From Bugulina stolonifera (Eukaryota > Bryozoa > Gymnolaemata > Cheilostomatida > Bugulidae): 64,000 nucleotides of DNA. Positions 23,621-35,745 of this stretch are shown one piece after another. The position numbers and the translations under genes were made by a program. The stretch spans positions 7,697,504 to 7,761,503 of the forward strand of contig OW285191.1 in NCBI GenBank assembly GCA_935421135.1, written 5' to 3'. Each line of letters starts with the position of its first letter. Within the stretch, counting starts at the first letter, position 1. The notes beneath the pieces were generated by a model. It was not told where the DNA came from. It was given only the letters and a program-made list of their open reading frames with translations, and did not search any database.

Positions 23621-24469
23621 GACTGAGACTAATAATAACACATATATCACAAAACATAAAAAAAATACATATATATGTAAATATCATATAACAAAGAAAA
23701 ATATTACAAAAATAGCACTTTTAACATAAAATTGAAAAAAAAAACAATCGAGTTCTCACGACTTTATGCACTTTTAAGTGCGGTCTCTGTGAGAAAATGC
23801 ATAAAAAAAAAATATATATATATATGATGGACTCGCTACTAGTTTGGAATGAAATGGACAACGAGATTGGTTGACGACCGGAAGGGACCAGAGGACTATG
23901 GGTCAAGCGAGTAGAGAGGCATTCTTGAGCGGACTAGGATAGAGACTCGACTGTGAGAGTTGAGAGGCGAATATAAAGGTAAGACCTTATATATATATAT
24001 CACACAACAGATTCACATAATACATTAATAATATTAATAATAATAAAAATGAATTATGACATAATCTGAACAATACACAGATAGAATACCTAGACAATAA
24101 GCTATTTATATGGATAAACCAATTTTTCAGCTAAACCACTTGTAACCGTACTTTCTCCTTGAATCTTCAACTGGTACATTTACAAAACAAGAGCAACCTG
24201 AATTAATGCATCATGTAGCAGCTCTAAAGCAATACCTTGCATAGTGGTACACACCTATGAACAGGTGATATAAATACCCAGTAAATAATGTTATTAACAA
24301 TAGTAAACTAAAGAGTTCATATAAAGAGTGTTGACAGTTCTTTACTTTGTTCACTGTTCCAACAACATATTTCTAAATATTAATGATGTTAGTATTGATA
24401 CTATATACAAATGCACATACATGTAAAATTTCTCAAAGTGCATTATTTGTGTGATATTGAACACTAATA
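23621..24469. other. Intergenic DNA with (AT)n runs and an unexplained GC-richer block
   Basis: (AT)n microsatellites at about 23807-23826 and 23985-24000 bracket about 160 bp (23827-23985) that is clearly richer in G and GAG words than its neighbours and ends in a donor-like AAAG|GTAAGA. It may be a non-coding first exon or an unrecognised repeat. Nothing was recognised in 24000-24469. Confidence 0.3.
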
Positions 24470-24630
24470 CCTGATAAACCATGCAATTATTATATAGAGA
24501 ACCTGTAAGAACCTGTTAAAGAAAAGTGACATCTTCTGGAATTATCAAAATCACTCCGATTAGTATAATTCATTATATTATATGAAGCATTGGGGACACT
24601 CTTTATCAACAATTCTGAAACCCAATAATG
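24470..24630. repeat. Dispersed repeat R1, copy d (short)
   Basis: Matches 3668-3900 and 17890-18065: GAACCTGTTAAAGAAAAGTG, AATCACTCC, TAGTATAATTCATTATA and GAAACCCAATAA. It lies directly before the eIF1A exon 3 pseudocopy, as R1 also lies near the other copies. Confidence 0.65.
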
Positions 24631-24669
24631 TATAATGACAACATGACTGTATTGATGACAACATTTTTA

Positions 24670-25077
24670 AATATGGAAAGGTAACTAAAGTAGTAGGAGG
24701 GTGTAGATTTGAAGTTCATTGTTTTGATGGAATAAATAGAGGATGTTTCATCCGTGGTGGGATGAAGAACAAGGTAAGTATTCAACTCCTTCAATGCAGT
24801 TCTATTCTACACTACATTGCCACATCTTCTACCATGTTCATGTCATATGTGTACGTGTGTATCAAAGTTGTTATTTCCGTAGTGTCAGAAATACTCCTAC
24901 ATTAAATTTGTATTACTATAATAGTCACTGTGTGATACAGATCTGGATTGAACAGGCAGATTTGGTACTAATCAGTCTCCGGGACTTCCAGCCTAAACAT
25001 GGAGATATCATAATTATGGAAGTATGACCACAAGGAGGTGTTTAAGCTGAAAGCTTATGGAGAACTTCCTGAGACAG
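24670..25077 (+). pseudogene. eIF1A pseudogene, exons 3 and 4 only
   Basis: 24670-24773 (104 nt) encodes EYGKVTKVVGGCRFEVHCFD-like sequence, and 24941-25077 the WIEQADLVLISLRDFQPKHG block. The acceptor before exon 3 is mutated (AA where AG is expected). Exon 4 has a 4-nt insertion near 25013 (137 instead of 133 nt) that shifts the frame and gives a TGA; after the shift the family text KLKAYGELPET resumes. No exon 1, 2 or 5 was found nearby. Closest to the 20.5-kb copy by the shared QPKHGDII. Confidence 0.88.
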
Positions 25078-25529
25078 GTGTGTGTTATAAATTATATATA
25101 ATACATTCAGTCTATACAATGTTCACCCATCTTAGTGATAACTCCTTTACTTACTGGTTCCATATTGCCATATAAATATGTATTTCAGTTTAATGATGTA
25201 TTTTTCAGCAAGTATTCACAGTATTTTGATAGTAATTTCCTTATTTCACATTGTTGAGATTTTCATGTAAAATAAATAATTCTAGTAATAATTGGGTACT
25301 TCAATTATCCCTCCCTAATGTTTTTATTATACTCATTCTGTACAAATTATTCTATTATGACTATGATTACGATTGTCCAGTGGAGTAGGTTTAGTTCTCG
25401 GTGTTCTATTTTACTTTTGTACATATATGTACCTTCTAACTTTTAATTTACATGTATATATCATCAACTTCAGGTAACTTCTTGCAAGTTGTGCTATTAA
25501 TAAACTGATTTTGTATCTAAATAAAAATT
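25078..25529. other. Intergenic AT-rich DNA
   Basis: Expected site for exon 5 of the preceding eIF1A pseudogene, but none was recognised. No other feature seen. Confidence 0.35.
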
Positions 25530-26406
25530 ACCACTTTTATTCCTTTAAGATAGACTGGTCAAACAAAGATCCCTGTTTGCAGAGTTCGAAAATATAAATT
25601 TCAAACTTCATTGAAATCGGCTGCAGGACAAACTATATAATGCTCAGCACATTGGGTAACGAATGACTTGATAAGAAGAAAGCTAATATAAAAAGCCTAG
25701 CAAATCATGTAGGCCTACAACAAACTATAACATATAAAATGCTACATTTGTACACTAAGTGAGTAAATGATTACATCCATTACCTTAATATAGAATAAGT
25801 ACAGACTGAAGCATCAAGAGCTTACAAGGGAATGAATTATAGGGATTTTAGCTTGTTTTCTTTGAAAAAGCTGGATATATGAATTGAAACTTGATTTCCC
25901 TAACACTTCATTCCAAATCCAATTACATTAGAAAAGCCATAATTTACATGTATGTTGTTTTTCACCAAAATCTGTAGATATTTGCCTTTCCGTATTGGGC
26001 TTTTGAAATAGATGAATTCTCCAACGACGGAGATAACTACACTTGTACCTGTTATGTAATCATGCAACTAATTTAATTATATTTAAAGTAGAATATGCAC
26101 ATTTACTATAATACATACATGTACATGTATACATTAATCTTGTAAATGTTGAAATTTAAAATCAGTGATCAAAAATCTGAATTATATTTGATATTTGACT
26201 TTATAGACCCATGTACCTATTCACATCACATCGGCACGGGGAGAAAAAAATAGATCATGTTTGTCAAAACATAATTACCATGGTATTGTGTTCATTATAT
26301 ACTGGTATTATCAGTATCTATGTTGACATCTGAAGTAAATACATATAGTTTATAACTAATGTAATTACATGTATATTACCAATAAGTCAGTGTTCTACAA
26401 TGTTTA
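25530..26406. repeat. Segmental duplication partner of 14150-15206
   Basis: Collinear with 14150-15206, diverged, with an insertion of about 250 bp between 25620 and 25880. It ends where the eIF1A exon 2 remnant begins, as in the functional copy. Confidence 0.7.
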
Positions 26407-26822
26407 ACAAAAAGGAGGCAAACAAAGAAGAAGAAGAGGAAAAAACGAGAATGAGAACGTAAATCGTGAACTTATATTCAAAGAAGATGGACAAGGTAAG
26501 GAATGAGAATTCTTTTACACACTGGCCAACATATTGTTCTACCTCTAATAAAAAATAATACATGTATATGCATACTGGCTATCTAGAAGCAATATGTTTT
26601 CATGGTAATTATTTTCTTATTGTTTACATTGGTGGCAACCCTAGCACTAACTGGCACATTATCTCTTTAGCCATGGATGAGTGCTGAGCAAAAGAAGTCA
26701 TCAAACAAAGAGTGAAAAGTGTTCAACCTCTATTACAGATTTGTGTCCTTCTAGAGGACAGAACATTATTCTACAGTGGTATATAACATACTGGACACAG
26801 TGCCAAAATACACTGGTAAGAC
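26407..26822 (+). pseudogene. eIF1A remnants: exon 2, a scrap of exon 3, and an exon 1 copy
   Basis: 26407-26495 matches exon 2 of the 15.2-kb gene ([16 protein letters not shown], then RELIFKEDGQ) and keeps the GTAAGG donor, but the acceptor AG became AC. 26571-26605 keeps only the GYLEA.CF piece of exon 3. 26720-26822 matches the leader and exon 1 of the 20.5-kb copy, including the GTAAGA donor, but the ATG is now GTG. The order (exon 2, part of exon 3, then exon 1 of another copy) shows two separate duplication remnants lying side by side. Not functional. Confidence 0.82.
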
Positions 26823-26887
26823 TCAACAATTGAGTTGGTTTGTTCTAGAACAAAAGTATTGATTTAGTTTCTAGTTGATATTTCTTG

Positions 26888-27365
26888 GTAGAAGGAGAAG
26901 TAAGTGTACGCACCATGGAGTACACAAACTGATACAACTACTTCAAATTTTTAAAAAGAGTACACAGTTATTTCAGGTTATCCCTAGAAATGTGCACTCA
27001 CAGACTTTGGAATGAACAAAGCATCTCTCATCTTCTACAGCCTTCAACTACGGACAGTAAAGGTCAGGGATTGCCTTCATTTCAGTTGAGGAATTCAATA
27101 CTACTAGGTACATGTTGCATATTATCGCATAGACACAGTGTTATATTATTATTATCATAACCAAAGTCTACAGCAATAGACAACAGAAATTACTGACACT
27201 AAACTTCCTTATTTCCCTTAAAATGATAAACCCAAACACTGAAAAATTTAAAATATCATGTTTGTTAATGAGGTGCCCACTTATTGCTAGCGAGCAGTGG
27301 AGAAAACTTGAAAGACAAATTAAAGCTAACAGAAGTTCTTGTGGTCCTTTTAATAGAAAATATGA
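26888..27365 (+). repeat. Direct repeat R2, copy 1 (partner at 27972-28440)
   Basis: About 470 bp sharing GGTAGAAGGAGAAG, ACACAAACTGATACAACTAC, ATGTGCACTCACAGACTTTG, GGAATGAACAAAGCA and CACTAAACTTCCTTA in order with the partner. Substitutions and indels break every frame. Origin unrecognised. Confidence 0.85.
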
Positions 27366-27971
27366 CACAAAGCAACTACATTGTATATCTTACAGATATT
27401 TTGCGCAACATCAGTTATGCTTATATTCAGTGGTTAGCCATAACCTCTATTCACTGAATTATAGCTATTTTGTTGGGTAAGAACAAAAAAGCCAATTGGT
27501 TTGGAATGAATTTACAGATGATCAAACATTGTTGTATTGGAAAGCATATACAACATCCATGTAGCACAGGAGAGAGACTAGAAGTTGGTATTCTTGTGCT
27601 TTCAAATATGTTCTACTATTCATCCAGAGATAACACTTGGATGTGTTGAGTTCACCAATTGGAAGAAAACAGTTAAAGAAATAGAGTTGTGTGCTCTTGC
27701 CCCACTGGCACCACACAATATGCACTACCACTAAAATAAAATACTGTTTTCAGTCTTGCATATCATCATTAAGCCGAACAAGTCATAAAAGTGTGCAGAT
27801 GTAAGTTTACTCATTTAGAAAAAAACTAGCTGGAGCAGGATATTATTAATGAGAAGTCTATAGCTTAGGAAATAGCAGTTAAGACACAAGTGGGCTCAAG
27901 CTCCTTGATGCTACATTATTCATAAACTGAAACCCTTGAAAATGATAAAATTATGCATTTTTCCAAGCTAA
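27366..27971. other. Spacer between the two R2 copies
   Basis: AT-rich; no gene recognised. The minus strand has a short open frame at 27731-27522 without any feature that I can support. Confidence 0.35.
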
Positions 27972-28440
27972 CATTCCGGTAGAAGGAGAAGTGTACGCAC
28001 CATGGACTACACAAACTGATACAACTACTTCAAATTTAAAACAAGTACACTTTTATTCCAGGTTATCCTCAGAAATGTGCACTCACAGACTTTGGAATGA
28101 ACAAAGCAACATTAATCTTCTACAGCCCTCAACTAGAAGCAGTAGAAATCAGGGATTGTTCTCATTTCAGTTGAGGAACTCAATACCACTAGGTACAAGT
28201 ATATTACTGCATAGACACAGTGTTTTTATTATTATACCAAGGTCGAAAGCAATAGGCTATGCAAATTGCTGGCACTAAACTTCCTTACTTCCTTAAAATG
28301 TTGAACACAAACACTGAAAAAATTAAAAATTTTATGTTTGTTAGACTCGTTTCCACTTGTTGCCAGAGAGCAGTGGAGATAACTTGAAGGACAAAATAAA
28401 AAATAAACCAAGTTCTTGCGGTGCCTTTATTAAAACCCCA
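27972..28440 (+). repeat. Direct repeat R2, copy 2
   Basis: Collinear with 26888-27365. Together with copy 1 it forms a direct repeat pair about 1.08 kb apart. Confidence 0.85.
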
Positions 28441-29207
28441 GAGAAAAACTCTGAGAAAAAGTAAAATGTGTTGGGGTGAAGAAATAATACTTTCCCAGGT
28501 TGCTAGTTAGGAAAACATGGAACTACAAAAATGGATAGAAAAATTAGCAAGTTCCAAGCATGTCATGAGACAGCTTCACACTGGAAGCAGCAAAAGATAG
28601 AGCCATGTCTTGCTGACGCATACATTGCATGCAATTCATGGAATTACCAGTAGCTATTGATATGCCTACGTGGATAGGCTTTGTTTATAGCTACCTGCTG
28701 TGTTTGAAAATGACCAAGCGGCTACCCTATTAACGCATTTCCGCATATCCAGTGAGATATGCAATTAATTAGTATAAATGTAGGCTACCTGTATTTTGTG
28801 TTTGTTTTTTCATTAGCATTATTTTCAATGGGAATGAATGGCGAGCTACTAGTTTTTCTGTGTATAGGCCTTTTATGACATCACCTGATGGTTAACTGGA
28901 TCAAGTATGCACAATGCAAAGGGTCTCTGTTTAGTATCTCTGTAAAACTTCAAATTTCTGATCATGCCCTTAGAGCAATGGCCAGTAAACATCACTAGAA
29001 AAAAATTGAGTGAATTGCTCAAACAAAAAGTAATGCTTTGCATGTTCTACCAACAGCAAATAGTTGGATTGCCCTGTGTGTAACATTCAATGCTATAAAC
29101 TGGGAGCTCTGTTTAAAAAATCAAGCATTATCAGACTAAATCCAAACGTTGTCAAACTGAAAATCAGTGCAGTCATCATACACAAACCATAGTTATGCTC
29201 TCCCCAA
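28441..29207. other. Intergenic DNA without recognised features
   Basis: No coding frame of interest on either strand, no tRNA, and no tandem repeat noticed. Confidence 0.4.
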
Positions 29208-29489
29208 GTGAGAACCAGCTTACTTCAATTATTCTTGCTCACAATTGTGAAACGGAGATGGAACTATGAAACCTTATCTGAGGTAACCAGAGCAGAGTTA
29301 GAGTTTGATGGTGCTAGCAACATCAATCAGAGGATCAAAGGTAAACTGCAAAATTGTACCATTGAGCAGATAAAAGGTGTGAGGAATAAGAACCCTCAAT
29401 GCCGTCCCATACTTAAAGCACTGCATGTTTCTGCACATCGCATAAAGCAAACGATTAACTTTCAGACAAAAAATAATACGATGATCTGA
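29208..29489 (+). pseudogene. Possible retrotransposon N-terminal fragment (Myb/SANT-like 'IKG-x-R' domain)
   Basis: The plus-strand frame contains NINQRIKGKLQNCTIEQIKG followed by VRNKNPQCRPILKAL. This resembles the helix-turn-helix-like N-terminal segment seen in some non-LTR retrotransposon proteins, with the pattern hydrophobic-N-x4-L-x4-(R/C)T-x-E-x-IKG-x-R. No RT follows in frame, so at most it is a short decayed fragment. The family resemblance is from memory and weak. Confidence 0.3.
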
Positions 29490-29740
29490 GAACGTGTGAA
29501 TACCAGATTCAACCATCTCCGCAACGTATTCTACATTTTCTACGCACCATTGACAACAGGCTCTGTCAGTTCCTTGAAATTAATGTAAGCAAATTATCTG
29601 ATACATCTTTGGCTTGACCTCTACCTGCTTATGATGGAGAACTGGCACACTGCGTAACTGAGAAGTTGAAGACTCTTTTAATTTTTGTCTCAATGAATAG
29701 CAACATAGCAGGTGTCAAAGTGTTATTGTCGAACTTAGCA
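29470..29740 (+). repeat. Block repeated directly at 35085-35230
   Basis: AAAAAATAAT, ATCTGAGAACGTGT, CAGATTCAA, TCAATGAATAG and GCAGGTGTCAA recur in the same order at 35085-35230. This direct pair lies beside the large inverted repeat, so the rearrangement here involved more than one step. Confidence 0.6.
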
Positions 29741-29938
29741 GAATGGTTTACCAGAATGAGGTTCTGTTATACACCATGGTACTGAGTTATAGCAATAAAC
29801 AACCTACAGAGACTGCTCTTCTGTTACTAGACAGAAAACTTACAATCGAGGATTATGCAATGTGCTACAAAAATGTTAGAGTTTCAGGCAGTTGTTGCAA
29901 GTTCGATAAATAGTAACATAGCAGGTGTCAATATGTTA

Positions 29939-32150
29939 TAGATTTATAGCTGTAGTTACAGGATAGCTGGGCAACTATTCAGTTAACTTGTAACTAAAGC
30001 AGGTAAACTATACAATGGGAGTGACTGACTACTTATAATAGAGGTACTGCAGACTGTATTGTCTTACCAGCAGAGCTGGTAGACTAAGAAATTTCAACTG
30101 ATTGTACTAGCTAGGATAATGCTCATAATCATAATAGAATTCTCACACTTGACTTTCGGCTTAGTTTCGTCTCTATGCTACGTTTCAAGTCTTACCATTA
30201 CACATCAGATGTCTTCATACTGTCATTTACTAAAATTATTATATATTTTGATGGAGTCTTCTATACCTTTGACTATTGTGACAAAATTAATGAATAATTT
30301 ATGTACTTTTATTGTAGCCGACAGCATGGGGGAAATGAGGGGCTGAAAAAATTTGTTATCAGCCACAATAACCTTAGGTATCATCAACTGTGCTTTCTGC
30401 TTTTGACTTCAATGAACAGGTAAAATTGAATAAAATTTCGCTCCTTCATAGTCACAACTGTGGGAGCTCACTGATGTTATCTGTAAACAGCTTTCACCTC
30501 TTTGTATGTGTAGAAATTCACATAAATTTATATATTTACATAGTGATAGAGTCACCTTCTCTGGATGTAGCTGTATAAGTTCCAGCAGCGAATCCTTCCA
30601 GAGAATGGTGAGGTGGGTTCAGTCACAACAGCAGAAAATTTGAACTTGTGTATCTCTAAGAATTCTGAAGGATCAAATTTGAGATGCGAAAATTTGATCT
30701 CCATAATTATGTTGTGTATCTCCTTACATGCAGTAGGTAGCAATGTACAATGTGTGTAACTAAAAAGGTTATAGTAATCAAAAATATTTCTCACTTTTCA
30801 TGTAGGTCCACTGTAGGAGGGGTCGGAGTGCATTGGGCAGGCCTAAGGAATATTGAGAGGGTCCAGATATAGGGCATAGTTAAAATGAACAGATATTGTG
30901 TTGGAAACATGTTTTGGGAATTCCAGCTGGTATTAGAAGGCTATTTTGTACAGCTTTTTGTGTAATACCAGAAGAAGCTATATTAATAAGGCAAGGCTTC
31001 CAGAGCAATAGCTACCAGCTGACAGTCACTCTCTGCTGTGAGACAGATGAGCAGTGCTAGTAGAGGGTTCAGAAAAAGAGAGACTGGTTTTCGTTGTATC
31101 GATTTCTTAACTATATTTTTATCTTTGAGTTACTTTATTAGAGGTCTCTGTACTGGTATCAAAATATAACCTTGTGACTGTATCATAATTTATTCCTAAC
31201 TATTGTTTACTAACCTTATTATTACTACCATTGTTATTCTCTTTGTCTTATTTTATTACATAAATACAGAACTAAATCTGGAAGTTATTTTAGAAATGCT
31301 GGAGAGATGGCAGAATAGTAACTTATAGCTGTCACCCTACAGTCTGCTGAAGGAAATATTTCAAGGAGAGAACTAATCAGAGCTTATGATATACATTGTA
31401 GATACTGATTCACCGGCACACAATGTATCTGCTGCAGCGTAGAAACTATACATGTCGACTATTCAAAGGTGTCTCGCCTTTACTTATATATTTATAATAT
31501 TTATATTGCAAAATATTTAAAGTGAACATTTTTTATATTGTAAAACTTTGAAGGAGGACCATCATTGTTATTTTATTGAAAGTATTTAGTGACATAAATA
31601 GGTCTGCCTTTTGATATTTACCTGTATTTATAGTTAGCCTACATGTACTTCTGTGTTATATAAATTTATATATGATGGGAAGAATTATAATACGGATGGA
31701 GTTGTTGAGCGTGTTTCTGCTTGGATTATCCAAAGAAGATTAAAAAAAAAGGTTGCAAAATAAAGACTTTTAGGTACCAAATGTTTGTTTTTGTTTCATT
31801 CTATATTAATAAATTAGAAACACATAAATAACTTAAGTTGCGAAAATCAAAATGCTCAATTATAATAATGTTAATGTGAGCCTTTCTTTTGGGCTTCAGA
31901 ATCATTGAGAATAAATAAATCTTCCAAGCTTTTAGACGACAGTCTTGATATGCTCCTGGGTCAGTGTGTGCCTGTATATGCTCATTGGTACCACCATCAA
32001 TAATTGCAGAGGGTGCAAAAAGCATGTTCAAAGCCTAATTTACTTTTAGAAATAAAATGGAAAGCTAGGAACCATTTATTTCGAAAATTGCTGAGCCTTC
32101 TGTTTTTCTGTACTGTTGGCATTGTTTGACTTACATGTAGCAGTAACATG
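29939..32150 (+). repeat. Left arm of a large imperfect inverted repeat (partner 34250-37480)
   Basis: Read forward it matches the reverse complement of the right arm in sequence: 29939-30560 pairs with 37480-36860, 30560-30840 with about 36050-35510, 31670-32040 with about 34800-34370, and 32040-32150 with 34370-34250. It lacks about 800 bp present in the right arm (exons 9 and 10 of the F-box gene) and the minisatellite at 35.5-35.7 kb. Divergence is moderate. Confidence 0.85.
30317..30643 (+). pseudogene. Internally deleted copy of F-box/LRR gene A 3' end (exons 8 and 11)
   Basis: 30317-30418 copies exon 8 of gene A (37096-36995), reading HGGNEGLKKFVISHNNLRYH, with both splice sites kept (TTATTGTAG before, GTAAAATT after). 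30549-30643 copies the end of exon 11, reading VTFSGCSCISSSSESFQRMV and ending in TGA at 30641-30643. Exons 9 and 10 are missing; the break is between intron sequence near 30545 and exon 11. The orientation is opposite to gene A. No promoter or earlier exons, so not a protein-coding gene, but any transcript through here on the plus strand would be antisense to gene A. Confidence 0.85.
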
Positions 32151-34249
32151 TAACTAATACCCAGTAGACAAATGTAAACCTTTTGCCTCAGTAAGTACAA
32201 GTACATGCAAGAAATATAATTGCAATAAATGAAGTTTCATTAGAGTATTAGAGTTATTATTAAATGACGATGATTTAGCAGAACGAAATTCTGATGGCAG
32301 TTATGGTTTGTATATGTATTGCACAGCACTGCACAGTCGTATTACCTAGTTGTAGCAATGTGCAAGCGATGGAAATTGCATGTTTGTTATTAGACAGAAA
32401 ACAAGCTGAAGTTTCAAGGGAAGGCATCCACAAATTAACAAACACTTGTGTAAGACGATCAACACTACAAACTGGAAATTCATGAACAGAAATCAAGAGC
32501 TTACAGTAGAGCCACTAGGAAGTGTAATCTGTGTCAAAGTAGATATAAGTAAAATTTAGAGTTATGTTCTCTTCATAAAAAGACCTATATTCACCTGAAT
32601 TATTCCAACCCACTTGATCAAGGAGTGCTATAGCATAAAGCTCTGTGAGAGTGTATTAAGTAGGTAAATATGATCAACACTGTAAATACTGCCCTCATTT
32701 TGGTTTACATAGGAATTCTGGTTCGGGAATCATAAATTTGCCAGCTAAGAATAATATGTTTAATAAGTAGGTTAGCTTAAATGTATATCATGGGCATGAA
32801 AATTGAGATGAAAAGAAAACTCAGTGCATGTGTCTGTATGTCACTGTAAAAATAAACAATGGCTGGATAATAAAGTATCTAAAACACCTGAGTAACATAA
32901 TATTCAGCCATTCTCCTAACATACTAACACTCCTCTACAGTCCATCGACTACAGACTCTACAAACTCCAGGAAACTAGTGCACTATGATACCATTCTATA
33001 AATTACTTGCATCAACACTATAAAGTTGGGTTCCAAGTAGCTAATATGTATCTAACAGGCTCAATGTTGTATGTATAGATATGAAATACAAGGTAATCAG
33101 CAAGACCTACAATCATGTACTATACTATACATCTATATATGTTATAAGCTAAATTCATCTATCAAACCTCATACCTAAGGCAACAACTTTAAAATTATAA
33201 ATCTATTGCAAGAATTATGTTCTAGTCCACGCTTTGTGACCATCATCATAAGGCAGGGAGAAAGTCTCTGTCATTAATTTTTAAAGCAGCTGCTACTGTT
33301 TGTTTCTGTATTGGATCATCATAATATAATAAATGTTCCTTACCACTTTTGAAGCGCGTGCCACCACTAAAAATAGAGCCCTCCATGCCTCCACTTTACT
33401 TGTCAGCCAGTTTCATTCCAATGAATATGATATTCCCCTCGCCATGTCACCTGTATATAAATAATACATGTATTACAAGTAAAAATAGATATCAGCAGGT
33501 TGGCTCAGAGAGAAGGAAGTGAAGACATCTAAATATAGAATTGAACAATAAGACACTGATTAGATTAACTTCCTTCTAGCTCGATGTCACCATGTAACAT
33601 GTACTTCTTCTACAAGTGTACATGTACATGTGCAGTATATGCATAGATAGATTTAGTTTTCAACAATAGAGAATACTAGATGACCAGACAATAGTTAATA
33701 TAGTGGAATAATCATTGATGACATACCTTCATATACTTGCATAGTGAAACTGGAGTACAGCACCAAATATTTTTCATTTTAAAAGGAATATAGCTGATGA
33801 CCAATGTCAGCATACCTGTTTGTAAAAATACCCCTGTGATACTGACACCCTCACAAGTAGAAGGTCATGTGAACAACAAGCTGTTGGCAGGCTAAATGAA
33901 AGCTATCTAAGCTTTATATTCAAACTAATAAGTAAATTCCTGAGAATATTGAATGTGCTGTGGGCTTCTAAAATTTGTTCTAAATTTACAAGCTTTCGGC
34001 TATATTTAAGATTAGTATGCATCCTGCATATGTTTTATGTAGTTGATCTAGCCTACATTAAAATACGTGCATGTTTATATGTACATTGTACAACAAACTA
34101 GTATACTGAATCATTTTAAGGGAAGACAACTACTAATACCATTGTAATTACTCAATAAGTTGGTAGAATATAAGTTTATATAATATTATAGTATCACATG
34201 CACAGGACAATGAGTCATCATCCTTTTTTGGTGAGAACTAAATTGGCGT
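32151..34249. other. Spacer of the large inverted repeat
   Basis: About 2.1 kb, no gene recognised. 32275-32430 resembles 35240-35370 in direct orientation, both with a short frame NVQAMEIACLLLDRK or NAQAMEIACL; a related block (TETALLLLDRK) occurs near 29820-29850. The block is repeated three times with a partly conserved frame, but I do not recognise it. Confidence 0.4.
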
Positions 34250-35043
34250 TTTTTGACAGTTTATATTATTATGTGATTAGAGTACTCCCTTTTAATTCTG
34301 CATGTTAAGACAACTCTCTGCACCGAAAAACAGGAGACCGAGTAATTTTTAAAATGAATGATCCTAATTTTATTTCTAGAAGTAAATTAGGTTTTGAACA
34401 TGCTTCCTGCACCTTCTGCAAAGCAGACATTAGTCTTACATTCTACTTCTTGGTATTACTGATGGTGGTCCCAATGAGTATAACCAGGCACACACTGACC
34501 CAGAAGCATATCAAAGCTGTCGTCTAAAAGCCTCCAAGATTTATGTATTCTCAATGATCCTGAAACCCAAAAGAAAGGCTTACAATGACATTATTATAAT
34601 TCAGCATTTTGATTTTCATAATTTAAGTTATTTATATGTTTCTAATTTAATATAAAATGAAACAAAAATTTGTTCTCTAACAAATTTTCTTTTGTCACAC
34701 TTTTTTGGGTCTTTTTTAGATAATCCAAGCTGAAGCACTCTCATCAACTTTATTTGTATTATATTCTTCCCACCATATTAAAGCCAATCAAATTGACATT
34801 TAATATAAACATATTTGTGACTACTAGAGCAGCATGTAAATATTAGTGGACTTATACTAACTACTGTCATTTTAGTGGCTGACTTGAAAACATCTTTTTG
34901 GATGTAGTTATCAATCTATTCCTTATAAATGAGAGAATCATGAACACTGAAGATGAGTAGCCTGTGGTCTAAGAATTACAATTCAGACCAAGAACATAGA
35001 TGCATGTGACCACACATCACATTGAACATAAACAATGAACCTT

Positions 35044-35068
35044 GGGGGGGGGGGAAGGGGGAAGGGGA
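35044..35068 (+). repeat. Poly(G)-rich run
   Basis: Ten or more consecutive G followed by AAGGGGGAAGGGG in otherwise AT-rich DNA. Four G-tracts in 25 bp could form a G-quadruplex on the plus strand. Confidence 0.85.
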
Positions 35069-35530
35069 TCTGGAACAAAAAATAATCTGAGAACGTGTAG
35101 ATCGCAGATTCAATATAAAATATTACAAGTGAATATTTTTAAATTTGATGACTCCTTTAATTGTGGCCTCAATGAATAGTAACATACATGTACATGCAGC
35201 AGGTGTCAATGTGTTATTAGAGTACTTGAACGTCCATTATTTAGCAGACAAAATTCCAACGGCAGTAATGCTCTGTACATTGTATATGTATTACACTGCA
35301 GAGTCGTGCTACATAGTGTTACATAGTCGTAGCAATGCGCAAGCTATGGAGATTGCATGTTTGTCCTTCCTCTGGTTCGCGCATGTGTCGAGATTTTTCA
35401 CCCAGAGCACTTGGCAAGTATGGCTCTGTCATGTCTCGAGCATTTCTAAAATAACATAGAAATAGTACTAAACATGTGTTACTTTTAAATAGAGCAAATG
35501 GGCCCTATACCTGAACCCTCCTACTATTTT

Positions 35531-35745
35531 GCAGGCCTGCCCAATGCACTCCAGACCCCCTCTCACCAAACTGCAAACCTACATATTACACTGTAGACTC
35601 CCCACAGTGTAATGCAGACCTACCCACAGAACTGCAGACCTGCCCATTACACTGTAGACCCCCACAGTACTGCAGACCTACCCACGGTACTGCAGACCTA
35701 CCCACGGAACTGCAGACCTGCCCACTGCACTGGAGACCCTCTCCA
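35531..35745 (+). repeat. Minisatellite of about 20-22 bp (CTGCAGACCTACCCAC units)
   Basis: About nine imperfect units built on ACTGCAGACC(T/C)(A/G)CCCA. The left arm of the inverted repeat has only a single related unit near 30808-30840, so the array expanded in this arm after the inverted duplication. Confidence 0.85.
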
